DNA of 19,957 nt from CAISIP01 sp031383745 (GTDB lineage Bacteria; Pseudomonadota; Gammaproteobacteria; Burkholderiales; Burkholderiaceae_C): NCBI GenBank assembly GCA_031383745.1, contig JANMZX010000541.1, positions 1 through 19,957 of the forward strand. The letters run 5' to 3'. The notes under the pieces were generated by a model that was not told the origin of the DNA, searched no databases, and saw only the letters and a list, made by a program, of their open reading frames with translations. Positions 1 through 7,764 of the stretch are shown in pieces. Positions within the stretch are counted from its first letter, which is position 1. Every line of letters starts with the position of its first letter. A program made the position numbers and the translations under genes.

Positions 1-1083
1 CTGCTGGAGCGCAGGCTCAAGATCCCGCTGGAGGCGAGCCTGCGCTTCGAGTCGGGTCTGGACAAGACCCAGCTGCGCCGCGCCTTCGTCGAACTGCTCG
101 ATTCCGGCCATGTGCTGGTGCGCCCGTTGCGCCCGTGGGCCAAGGAGGTCGACCTGCAGATCACCAGCCTGCCGCTGGACCCGGTGGTGCTGTTTCTGTT
201 GACGACGGTGCGGGCCAATACGCCGCAGGTGTTCGAGCATGCCGTTCACGCGATGGCGCTGGCCGGCGCGATGTCGGCGCGCGCCGGGGCGAACCCGGGC
301 GAGTTGCGCACCGCGATGATGGCGGGCCTGCTGCACGACCTTGGCGAGCTGTATCTCGATCCTGCATTGATCGGCGCCGGCGACGTGCTCGACCTCGACC
401 AGTACCGGCAGGTGGTCCAGCATCCGCGGCAGGGTGAGTCCCTGCTTGGCGGGCTGGCGCATTACCCGCTGGCACTCACCCAGGCGGTGGCGGAACACCA
501 TGAGCGGCTCGACGGCAGCGGTTATCCCGACATGCGACAAGGCGACAGGCTCTCCCCCCTGGGCCGCATGTTGTGTGTCGTCGAAGCCACCCTCGGCATG
601 CTGGCCCTGCCAGGACAGGGATGGGCACGCGCCGGTTTTGCACTGCGCGCGATACCGGATGAATTCGACGGCCACTGGATGGGTCTGGTGGTCAAGGCCG
701 CCACCGACATGCCGATGCATGGCATCGTACCGGAGCGCGAGGCGCAGGCGCGGGCGTGGCAGGGGCTGGAGACATCCAGCCAGCGCATGCGCCTGGCCAC
801 CGAACAGGCGACCCGGCTGGCCCGCAGCACCCGGCCGGCGGTGTGCGGCGCGGCGCAGTCGGCCGTGCGCCTGCTGGAGCGCCTGCGCGCCGGCTGGAAC
901 GAAATGGGTCTGTGGGCCGGCGCCGGCAGCGACGGCCAGAGCGTGGGCGAAGTGGTGATGGCCGACGAGGAGTTGCGCTACCGCCTGGGCACCCTGGAGC
1001 GCAACTGCCTGTGGCATTTGCCCGGCGTGGATGCTGCCGACGTGACGGAACTGGCTCCGTTGTGGGCCAGCCTGGCCGCCTGA
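1..1083 (+). CDS. HD-GYP-type phosphohydrolase, 5' end outside window
   Basis: The frame is open from base 1, so the N-terminus is missing; 360 codons plus the stop are visible. The HD-GYP signature is clear: an upstream histidine pair (FEHAVHAM), the HD pair in LLHDLGEL (bases 331-348) and HHERLDGSGYP (bases 496-528). HD-GYP proteins normally hydrolyse cyclic di-GMP at a two- or three-metal site in the cytoplasm. Two positions deviate. The lysine of the usual HDxGK is glutamate. The aspartate expected in the later 'ADxYDAL'-like helix is glutamate (codon 583-585, context CVVEATLGML). Activity may therefore be altered or lost. About 120 residues after the catalytic region have no fold I recognise. 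The patatin gene starts 23 bases downstream, so the two are probably co-transcribed. Family assignment is confident; the substrate is not shown. Confidence 0.85.
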   Translation: MLERRLKIPLEASLRFESGLDKTQLRRAFVELLDSGHVLVRPLRPWAKEVDLQITSLPLDPVVLFLLTTVRANTPQVFEHAVHAMALAGAMSARAGANPGELRTAMMAGLLHDLGELYLDPALIGAGDVLDLDQYRQVVQHPRQGESLLGGLAHYPLALTQAVAEHHERLDGSGYPDMRQGDRLSPLGRMLCVVEATLGMLALPGQGWARAGFALRAIPDEFDGHWMGLVVKAATDMPMHGIVPEREAQARAWQGLETSSQRMRLATEQATRLARSTRPAVCGAAQSAVRLLERLRAGWNEMGLWAGAGSDGQSVGEVVMADEELRYRLGTLERNCLWHLPGVDAADVTELAPLWASLAA

Positions 1084-1106
1084 GCGCAACCGGCCACATC
1101 CGACAC

Positions 1107-2927
1107 ATGATCGAATCGCACAGCCCCGACCTGCAGCGTGTGCTGGAAGTGCTGCGCGCCAGCGGGGTTTTTGGTGGGCTGCCCGATGCCGTCCTGCGGG
1201 ACTTGGCGGCGCTGCTGAAAGTGCAGTTCGTCCCGGGAGGAGACCTCGTCTACCGGGAGGGTGACCAGGCGCACAGCATGTTCTTCGTCGTGAGTGGCCG
1301 GCTGCGGGTCTCGCGGCGCGACCGCGCCGGCGCCCTGCAGCTCTACAACGAGATCCTGCCGGGGGAGAGCGTCGGCGAGGCCGGCCTGATCCTTCAGCAG
1401 CCGCGGGCAGCCGACATCACCGCGTTGCGCGACTCCACCCTGGCGCTGCTCAGCCGCGCCGACTTCGACCAGGTGTTGACGCGCCATCCGCTGCACCTGA
1501 ACCGGGTGTTCTCGCAGGCTATCTACAACCATTTGCGGCATACCTCGCAGGTGGTGCAACGCCGCCAGGCGCAGATATTTGTCGTGGTCCCCCTGTCTGC
1601 CGGCGCTCCCTCCAGGGACGTCGCAGAGAGCCTGACGCGCGCCTTCGCGAAGGTCGGACGGGCGCACCATGTATCGCCCGACACCGAGCGCGGCCTGGAT
1701 CCGGACGCCACCTCCGGCTGGCTCGGGCTGGACCGCTACGACGAACTGGAAAAGCAGTTCGACTACCTGGTCTACGAGGCGGACGCGGAGGGGTCCTCGT
1801 GGGCACGGCGCGCGGTGCGCCAGGCGGACCAGGTGGTGTTCGTGGCCGATCTGGCGGCCAGTTGCGAAGCCGGAAAACTCGAATTGCGCCTGCGCGACGA
1901 ACCCGGTTTCACCATGAAGCGCAAACACCTGGTGCTGCTGCACCCGGCACAGGCCGACCACCCGGTGGAGCTGGCACCCTGGCGGGTCGGGCGCGACCTG
2001 GAACGTGTCTACCCGATCCGCGAGCACGACGCGGGCGACTACGCGCGGCTGGCCCGATTCCTCACCGGGAAGGCGACGGGCGTGGTGCTCGGTGGCGGCG
2101 GCGCGCGCGGTTTTGCGCATCTGGGGGTGTTGCGGGCGCTGGAGCAGAACGGCATCGTGGTCGACCTGGTGGGGGGCAACAGCATGGGTGCCCTGCTGGG
2201 TGCGCAGTATGCGCTGGGCCTGCCGCTGGACGAGATCCGCATGCAGACGATGCGCTTTGCGCGCGGCGGGGAAATGCCCACCGTGCCGGTGATCTCGCTC
2301 GTGTCGGGCAAGCGGGTGCAGCGGGACCTGCAAAAGATGTTCGGCGACCGCTCGGTCGACGCGCTCTGGCGGCCGTTTTTTGCAGCCGCTTGCAACCTCA
2401 GCCGAGCCTGCACCACGGTGCAGGACAGCGGGCCGCTCTGGCGCGCGGTGCTGGCCAGCAACTCGCCGGTCGGCCTGTTCCCGCCGGTGGTGCACGACGG
2501 CGACCTGCTGGTGGACGGCGCCATCCTCGAAAACGTGCCGGTGGAGGCGATGCGCATGCGCCTGGGCACGCGGCTGGAAAAGCGTCGCGGCAACGGCACC
2601 ATCATCGCCATCGATGTGGACGTGCAGGACTACCTGGGCGTGGACCGGAGCCTGGCCCGCCTGTCGGCGTGGAGCAAGATCAAGGCCTACCTGACGCCCG
2701 GCGCGCCGTCCTCGCCCGGCATCGGCGACATCCTGTACCGGGCCGGCCATATCGGCGGGCTGAACCAGCGCGGGCGCACGATTGCGCAGTCCGACCACTA
2801 CCTCGAACCGCCAGTTGGCGCATTTCCGCTGATGGCCTACCGCCAGGCGAGCGAGATCGCCGAGGTGGGGTACCGCTATGCCATGAAGGAGATCGAGCAA
2901 TGGGGCCGGACGGCGGATCCCCATTGA
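1107..2927 (+). CDS. Patatin-like phospholipase with N-terminal cyclic-nucleotide-binding domain (NTE family)
   Basis: 606 residues starting at ATG 1107, the first ATG after the HD-GYP stop in this frame; no strong ribosome site precedes it. Residues ~15-135 form a cNMP-binding/CRP-like beta-roll (FVPGGDLVYREGDQAHSMFF, then PGESVGEAGL). A Rossmann-like linker follows, then a patatin domain from ~325. That domain has the glycine-rich oxyanion loop GGGGARGFAHLG, the nucleophile elbow GNSMG at 357-361 (Ser359) and the catalytic Asp in VDGA (Asp470). The family comprises serine lysophospholipases/esterases of the neuropathy-target-esterase type acting at membranes. Known architecture implies control by a cyclic nucleotide, but ligand binding cannot be read from sequence. 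The 3' end overlaps the NRPS start by 28 bases, which suggests translational coupling. No signal peptide is seen. Confidence 0.93.
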   Translation: MIESHSPDLQRVLEVLRASGVFGGLPDAVLRDLAALLKVQFVPGGDLVYREGDQAHSMFFVVSGRLRVSRRDRAGALQLYNEILPGESVGEAGLILQQPRAADITALRDSTLALLSRADFDQVLTRHPLHLNRVFSQAIYNHLRHTSQVVQRRQAQIFVVVPLSAGAPSRDVAESLTRAFAKVGRAHHVSPDTERGLDPDATSGWLGLDRYDELEKQFDYLVYEADAEGSSWARRAVRQADQVVFVADLAASCEAGKLELRLRDEPGFTMKRKHLVLLHPAQADHPVELAPWRVGRDLERVYPIREHDAGDYARLARFLTGKATGVVLGGGGARGFAHLGVLRALEQNGIVVDLVGGNSMGALLGAQYALGLPLDEIRMQTMRFARGGEMPTVPVISLVSGKRVQRDLQKMFGDRSVDALWRPFFAAACNLSRACTTVQDSGPLWRAVLASNSPVGLFPPVVHDGDLLVDGAILENVPVEAMRMRLGTRLEKRRGNGTIIAIDVDVQDYLGVDRSLARLSAWSKIKAYLTPGAPSSPGIGDILYRAGHIGGLNQRGRTIAQSDHYLEPPVGAFPLMAYRQASEIAEVGYRYAMKEIEQWGRTADPH

Positions 2928-5900
2928 CGGCGCAGCTGCTGGCCTTGTCGCTGAGCCAGCGCGAGGTCTGGCGCGACCGGGCCGCCTGGCCCGACAGCGC
3001 CCATCTGATGATCGGTGGCGGGGGGTTCCTGTCGGGTCCGCTGGACGTGGCACGCTGCCGCGCGGCGCTGGATCTGCTGGTGCAGGAAAACGACGGTCTG
3101 CGTCTGGCGCCACTGCCCGAAGGTGGTCAGCGCCTGCTCGCGCAATGGGTGCCACATGTCGAATTGGTCGATGTCCCGCCGGGCACGGATCCCCGGGCCG
3201 CCATGGACGCCTGGTGGCGCCGGGGCCTGGCAGCGCCGTTCGCGTTCGACGGAACCCCGCCCTGGCGTTTTGCGCTGCTGCATGTGAACGACCAGCTGCA
3301 CGGGCTGGCCATGCAGTTTCACCATGTCGTCATGGATGGCTGGGGCACCTCGCAGGTGATGACCCGCTGGAGCGAGATCTACAACCAGCTGGAGGCCGGG
3401 ACTGCGTTCGTCCCCCGCGAAGGCGCGGCGTACGCCCAGTTCATCGAGGAGTCCAACCACTACGCGCAGTCGGAGGCGTTCGGGCGTGACGGGCAGTTCT
3501 GGCACACCCAGGTGCCGCAGCTGCCGCCGCCCCTGATCGAGCGGCGGTTCGGCGATGCGCAACGCCATGGCCCGGCACCCGCACACATGGCGACGTGTGC
3601 GCTGACGCGCGGCGAGTTCGATGCGTTGGCGCGGACCGCCGCGGAGCAGGGCTTGAGCGCGTTCAACTATTTTCTCGCCGCGTTGGCGCTCTACTTCGGA
3701 CGGATTGCGGGTCGAGACCGCGTGCTGGTCGGCGTGCCGACCCTGAACCGCGGGGGGCGCCGTTTCCGCCACACGCCGGGCATGTTCGTCGGCGTGCTGG
3801 TGCTCGACGTCGATGTCGGGCACACGCAGACGGCGGCGGCGCTGGTGGCGGCTGTCGGGGCCACGATGCGGGCCGCCTTGCGCCGGCCGCGGTATCCGCT
3901 GAGCGAACTGGGCCGTGCCTTGCAGCTCATCCGCACCGGGCGCGACAGCCTGTTCGATGTCATCCTGTCGTTCGAGCAACAGGACTACGAGGTGCATTTC
4001 GGCGCCGCGCGCCGGGTGGACTCCTACCAGTTCTTCTCCGGTGTCGCGCGTTATCCGCTCGGGGTGACGGTGTGCGAATTCCAGCCGGACAAGGATCTGG
4101 CACTGGTGCTGGAGGCGAGCAGCGACTGCTTCATCGCCTCCGAGGTGCCGCTGCTGGCCCAGCGCCTGTGGCAACTGGCACGCCGGCTGGCTGCGCAGCC
4201 CGACACTCCCGTGGGCGCACTGCCGCTCGTCCCGGCGCCGGAGTGCCAGGCCCTGCTGGCGGTGCCCGCCGGTTCAGCGCCGGCGCACGACGCCGCGTTC
4301 ACCTATGTCGCACTGTTCGAACAACACGCGCGGCGCACACCCGGCGCGACCTGCCTGGTGTGGGATGGCGGCAGCCTGGACTACCAGACGCTGGACGCGC
4401 GCGCCAACCGCCTGGCGCACCGCCTGGTGGCGCTGGGCGCCGGCCGCGACCGCATCGTGGCGGTGGCGATCGCGCGCTCCGCCGACCTGGTGGTGGCGAT
4501 GCTGGCGGTCTCCAAGGCCGGGGCCGCCTATCTGCCGCTGGACCCGGACGCGCCGCTGGCACGGCTTGGCGCCATCCTGGAGGACAGCGACGCGGTCGCG
4601 CTGCTGATCCAGGAGGAAAGCCTGGAGCGTATGGCGCCGCTGCATCCGCGCACCACGGTCACCGGCTGGCAACAGGCCTTGGGCGCCGACGTGGCACCCG
4701 GGCCACCGGCGCAGCCCGCTCCGGGGGACCTGGCCTACGTGCTGTTCACATCGGGGTCGACCGGGCGGCCCAAGGGGGTCATGGTGGAGCATGCCGTGCT
4801 GGCGCGCCGCATGGCCTGGTTGACGCGCACCTATGGCGTGCTGCCGCACGACCGCTCCGCGCTGGCGACCCAGGCCACGTTCGACCCGTCGCTGATCGAG
4901 TTGTGCCTGCCACTGGTCAACGGTGCCAGCATCGCGCTGGCGCCGCCGGGGCGTCTGCGGCCCGAGGCGGTGGCCGGGTTCGCGATCCGCCACGCGGTCA
5001 CCATCATGGCGTTCGTGCCGTCCACGCTGGGCGGTTTTCTCGACGCCGTGGCCGGTCGCGCCGGCCTGCAGCTGCGTGTGGCCTGTTGCGGCGGCGAAGT
5101 GCTGTCGCCAGAGCTGGCGGCGCGGTATCGCCGCGCCACATCTGCGCGGCTGTTCAACGTGTATGGCCCGACCGAGGCCTGCATCTTCGCCACCGCCTGG
5201 GAATGCGGGGAGCGCCCCGCAGGCGCCGTGTTGCCCATCGGCGCCGCGATCGACCACACGGTGATACATGTGCTGGACGCCGGGCTTGGCCTGCTGCCCT
5301 ACGGCGTGCCGGGCGAGATTTTCATCGGTGGTGGCGGGCTGGCAAGGGGTTACCTGAACCGCCCGGAACTAACGCGTGAGGTGTTTCTGGAGGACCCGTT
5401 CCGCCCTGGCCAGCGGCTGTACCGCACCGGCGACCGCGGCTGGCTCGACCCCGACGGCCAACTGCATTTTCTCGGGCGCCTGGACCGCCAGGTCAAGCTG
5501 CGCGGCTACCGCGTGGAGCTCGGCGAGATCGAGGTGGCCCTGACGGCCATCGAAGGCGTGACCCAGGCGGCCGCCCAACTGGTCGAACGCGATGGCCGGC
5601 CGCAAATCCATGCCTGGGCTGCCACCACCAGCGGACATGGCCCGGACAGCCTGCACCGCGTGTTGCGGCTGCGCTTGCCCGACTACATGGTGCCCTCCGC
5701 CATCGGTATCGTCGCTTCCTGGCCCGTGAGCAGCAGCAGCGGCAAGACGGATTACCAGGCCTTGCCCGAGATCGGGCAGCGCGTGGCGGAGCCGACCGCG
5801 CGCGGCCCCGCGAGCCCGCTGGAGCGCCAGGTGCTGGCCCTGTGGGAGGAGCAACTCGGCCGTCGTCCGTTGTCGGTGCAGGACAACTTCTTCGATATCG

Positions 5901-6736
5901 GGGGCGATTCGCTCTCGGCGGTCGGTGTATTGACAGCTGTCGAGCGCATGTTGGGCCGCAAGGTGCCGCTGTACCTGCTCACCGAACATCCGACGGTCGA
6001 ACAGTTCGTGGCGGCGCTCGGCACCGACAGCCCCGTGCCCGGGCTGATGGTCAGTTTCGGACTGGCGCCGGCACGCGTGCCACTGTACCTGGCGGCGTCG
6101 GGCCACGGCGACCTGATGCGGTTCCAGAACCTCGCGCAGGCCATGGCCGGTGTGTGCGACGTGCGCATGCTGCAGCCGCCGGCGGGCGAGCGGATCCGGC
6201 GCATCACCGATCTGGCCGGCCTGTACGCGGATGCGATCCAGGCGCAGGGCCTGCAGCCCGGTTTCGTGGCCGGGTTTTCGATCGGCGGTGTTGCGGCGCT
6301 GGAGACTGCGCGGCAACTCGAGCACCGCGGCGTGCCGGTGCGCGGCCTGGTCCTGATCGATACGGTGTATCCGAAAGCCGTGTGGGGCGGAACCCTCTAC
6401 TGGCGCCTGTTCAGCTGGCTGGTACGCCATCTGCGGATCGGCGACCTGAGCCTCAATGGCCGGCGTCTGGGCGCCATGGTGAACGACCCGGGCCTGTCGG
6501 GCCAGGTGATGGCCATGGCCGGCTACCGCACGGGGGTGTTCGGCGGTCCCGTGGTCCTGCTCAAGACGGCCGGGCTTCTGCGCTGGCATGGCATGTTGTT
6601 CCGGTCCTGGCGCAAGCACCTGGGCGCCAAATTGTCCGAGCGCCAGATCGCTGGCCTGCATGGCTCGATCTTCGACGCGGCCAGTGTGGACGTGCTGGCC
6701 GGTGTGCTGGCCGACATTGTCAAAGAACCACCATGA
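2900..6736 (+). CDS. Single-module non-ribosomal peptide synthetase, C-A-PCP-TE
   Basis: 1278 residues. I chose ATG 2900 because AAGGAG lies at 2885-2890; an in-frame TTG at 2924 is the alternative. The condensation domain (~12-440) has HHVVMDG at 141-147. The adenylation domain (~475-960) has TSGSTGRPKG at 617-626, NVYGPTE at 753-759, YRTGD and GRLDRQVKLRGYRVELGEIE; its A10 motif reads SSGK instead of NGK, keeping the lysine. The carrier domain has FDIGGDSL with phosphopantetheine Ser1004. The thioesterase has GFSIGG (Ser1127), Asp1154 and probable His1254. By eye the specificity pocket reads D-P-I-A-C-G-V-I-F-K, which I cannot match to an amino acid; Asp at the first position fits an alpha-amino acid. 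A complete module with an N-terminal C domain suggests acylation or condensation of one activated amino acid followed by release. Product unknown. No phosphopantetheinyl transferase is nearby. Confidence 0.95.
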   Translation: MGPDGGSPLTAQLLALSLSQREVWRDRAAWPDSAHLMIGGGGFLSGPLDVARCRAALDLLVQENDGLRLAPLPEGGQRLLAQWVPHVELVDVPPGTDPRAAMDAWWRRGLAAPFAFDGTPPWRFALLHVNDQLHGLAMQFHHVVMDGWGTSQVMTRWSEIYNQLEAGTAFVPREGAAYAQFIEESNHYAQSEAFGRDGQFWHTQVPQLPPPLIERRFGDAQRHGPAPAHMATCALTRGEFDALARTAAEQGLSAFNYFLAALALYFGRIAGRDRVLVGVPTLNRGGRRFRHTPGMFVGVLVLDVDVGHTQTAAALVAAVGATMRAALRRPRYPLSELGRALQLIRTGRDSLFDVILSFEQQDYEVHFGAARRVDSYQFFSGVARYPLGVTVCEFQPDKDLALVLEASSDCFIASEVPLLAQRLWQLARRLAAQPDTPVGALPLVPAPECQALLAVPAGSAPAHDAAFTYVALFEQHARRTPGATCLVWDGGSLDYQTLDARANRLAHRLVALGAGRDRIVAVAIARSADLVVAMLAVSKAGAAYLPLDPDAPLARLGAILEDSDAVALLIQEESLERMAPLHPRTTVTGWQQALGADVAPGPPAQPAPGDLAYVLFTSGSTGRPKGVMVEHAVLARRMAWLTRTYGVLPHDRSALATQATFDPSLIELCLPLVNGASIALAPPGRLRPEAVAGFAIRHAVTIMAFVPSTLGGFLDAVAGRAGLQLRVACCGGEVLSPELAARYRRATSARLFNVYGPTEACIFATAWECGERPAGAVLPIGAAIDHTVIHVLDAGLGLLPYGVPGEIFIGGGGLARGYLNRPELTREVFLEDPFRPGQRLYRTGDRGWLDPDGQLHFLGRLDRQVKLRGYRVELGEIEVALTAIEGVTQAAAQLVERDGRPQIHAWAATTSGHGPDSLHRVLRLRLPDYMVPSAIGIVASWPVSSSSGKTDYQALPEIGQRVAEPTARGPASPLERQVLALWEEQLGRRPLSVQDNFFDIGGDSLSAVGVLTAVERMLGRKVPLYLLTEHPTVEQFVAALGTDSPVPGLMVSFGLAPARVPLYLAASGHGDLMRFQNLAQAMAGVCDVRMLQPPAGERIRRITDLAGLYADAIQAQGLQPGFVAGFSIGGVAALETARQLEHRGVPVRGLVLIDTVYPKAVWGGTLYWRLFSWLVRHLRIGDLSLNGRRLGAMVNDPGLSGQVMAMAGYRTGVFGGPVVLLKTAGLLRWHGMLFRSWRKHLGAKLSERQIAGLHGSIFDAASVDVLAGVLADIVKEPP

Positions 6737-6870
6737 GTGCGCCAGGTTCGCACGAAGGTGGCCGGCACCACGCCCTGTGGTGCGAAGGCGTGCCGGTGCC
6801 CTCCCGCAACGGCCGAACCGTCCTGACGCCGCAGCACTCCTTGCGGGCGGCCAGTTCCCTGGGGGCCTGA
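6733..6870 (+). CDS. Small ORF, 45 residues, coupled between NRPS and VTT protein
   Basis: ATG 6733 overlaps the NRPS stop as ATGA. The stop at 6868-6870 lies one base before the next gene's ATG, so the frame exactly fills the gap between two genes. The product is hydrophilic, with a histidine-rich start (MSAPGSHEGGRHHALWCEGV), one cysteine and no membrane segment or lipobox. I recognise no family. The short stretch HHALWCEGVPV faintly resembles the N-terminal strand of PLP-dependent diaminopimelate/ornithine-type decarboxylases, so a decayed gene remnant is possible. It could also be non-coding spacer that happens to be open in GC-rich DNA. Supported only by its position. Confidence 0.35.
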   Translation: MSAPGSHEGGRHHALWCEGVPVPSRNGRTVLTPQHSLRAASSLGA

Positions 6871-6871
6871 C

Positions 6872-7564
6872 ATGGGCCCGGCCGGACAATCCCCGCCGCT
6901 GCGCCGCAAGCTGGTGCTGCTGGTCGTGGCTCTGGTCGCGATCGCGGGCCTGGCCGCGGCCTGGAGCTGGTCGCCCCTGCGGGCGTGGCTGGATGTCGAT
7001 CTGGTGGTTGGCGCGCTGCGACGCTTCGGCCAATCCTTTGGCCTGCTGGCCGCGGTAGGCGGTCTGACCGTGGCGCTGGTGCTGGCGGTTCCGTTGATGT
7101 TCCTGACGCTGGTGGCGCTTGCCGCCTACGGCCCGTGGGCCGGTTCCGCATGCGTGCTGGCGGGCGCCTTGCTGGGTGCGGGCGCCAGTTACGGTCTGGG
7201 CATGGTCCTCGGGCGCGAGGTGGTCGAGCGGCTGGCTGGCGCACGCGTCAACCGTCTGAGCCGGCGCCTGGCGCGCCGCGGGCTGCTGGCGGTCATCGCC
7301 GTGCGCATGGTTCCGGTGGCGCCGTTCGCCGTCGTCAACATGGTGGCAGGTGCCAGCCACATCCGCTTGCGCGACCTGCTGCTGGGCACCGCGATCGGGA
7401 TCACGCCGGGAACCCTGGTGATGGCGGTTTTCGTGGAGCAGATAACGGCGGCATTGCGTGCGCCGACACCCCTGACACTGGCCCTGATCGCACTGACCGT
7501 GGCCCTGGTAGCTACCGGCGCATGGGGATTGAACCGGTGGCTGCGGGCCGTGGACCGGCGCTGA
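6872..7564 (+). CDS. VTT-domain (TVP38/TMEM64, DedA-like) inner-membrane protein
   Basis: 230 residues starting at ATG 6872. Several hydrophobic segments are visible: about 12-33, 55-80, 82-105, a pair spanning the re-entrant region, and 205-222. The conserved VTT core is present around 140-185, with RMVPVAPFAVVNMVAGAS and GTAIGITPGTLVMAVF, whose Arg and Pro positions are typical of the family. Members are polytopic membrane proteins linked to lipid scrambling or transport and membrane homeostasis; the substrate of this one is unknown. It is the last gene of the packed + strand unit. Its location next to a phospholipase and an NRPS suggests a role in moving a lipid or lipid-like product, which is inference. 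The convergent metK gene lies downstream, across a repeat-containing spacer. Confidence 0.88.
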   Translation: MGPAGQSPPLRRKLVLLVVALVAIAGLAAAWSWSPLRAWLDVDLVVGALRRFGQSFGLLAAVGGLTVALVLAVPLMFLTLVALAAYGPWAGSACVLAGALLGAGASYGLGMVLGREVVERLAGARVNRLSRRLARRGLLAVIAVRMVPVAPFAVVNMVAGASHIRLRDLLLGTAIGITPGTLVMAVFVEQITAALRAPTPLTLALIALTVALVATGAWGLNRWLRAVDRR

Positions 7565-7584
7565 ACCGCATCGCCTTGATCGCA

Positions 7585-7639
7585 CTTCGCGCCTGCGTGC
7601 CTTACAGGCCCGCCGCTGCGCGCAGCGCCTGGGCCTTGT
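7585..7639. repeat. 55-bp direct repeat, copy 1 (duplicate of metK 3' end)
   Basis: This 55-base stretch is identical to 7710-7764, 125 bases away. On the - strand it repeats the last codons of metK (KAQALRAAAGL plus stop) and the bases just after the stop. Because 125 is not a multiple of three, this copy is not in the metK frame; it lies downstream of the metK stop and cannot be translated as part of it. Confidence 0.95.
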
Positions 7640-7662
7640 GGCTTGGAGCCGACCTGCGGCCT

Positions 7663-7684
7663 TGACTTCGCTGGCGCGAAGTCA
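7663..7684. terminator. Hairpin between VTT gene and metK, possible bidirectional terminator
   Basis: A 9-bp perfect stem (TGACTTCGC / GCGAAGTCA) closes a four-base TGGC loop between two convergent genes. There is no T-run on either side, so it is not a classical Rho-independent terminator. A second short stem, GGCGC-TTC-GCGCC, lies at about 7707-7719. The position between converging genes supports a terminator or transcript-end-protecting role. Confidence 0.4.
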
Positions 7685-7709
7685 GCTGCGCCGCAAGGAC
7701 CAGGAGGCG

Positions 7710-7764
7710 CTTCGCGCCTGCGTGCCTTACAGGCCCGCCGCTGCGCGCAGCGCCTGGGCCTTGT
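7710..7764. repeat. 55-bp direct repeat, copy 2 (contains true metK 3' end)
   Basis: This is the functional copy: on the - strand it encodes the C-terminal residues and the stop codon of metK (stop at 7727-7729). It is identical to 7585-7639. The 70 bases between the copies hold a 9-bp stem hairpin and no gene. Confidence 0.95.

Noticed and set aside
978..3155. Long open frame on the - strand opposite the patatin gene (over 700 codons)
   Set aside because: It is a GC-rich shadow: low-complexity Arg/His/Gln/Ala-rich translation with no motifs, fully opposite a well-supported patatin gene.
5369..7585. Long open frame on the - strand opposite the NRPS and VTT genes (over 700 codons)
   Set aside because: Composition is His/Gln/Arg/Ala-biased without domains, and it spans several real genes on the other strand.
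7585..7764. Insertion-sequence footprint formed by the two 55-bp repeats
   Set aside because: 55 bp is far too long for a target-site duplication, no transposase or terminal inverted repeats exist, and the 70-base spacer cannot hold an IS.
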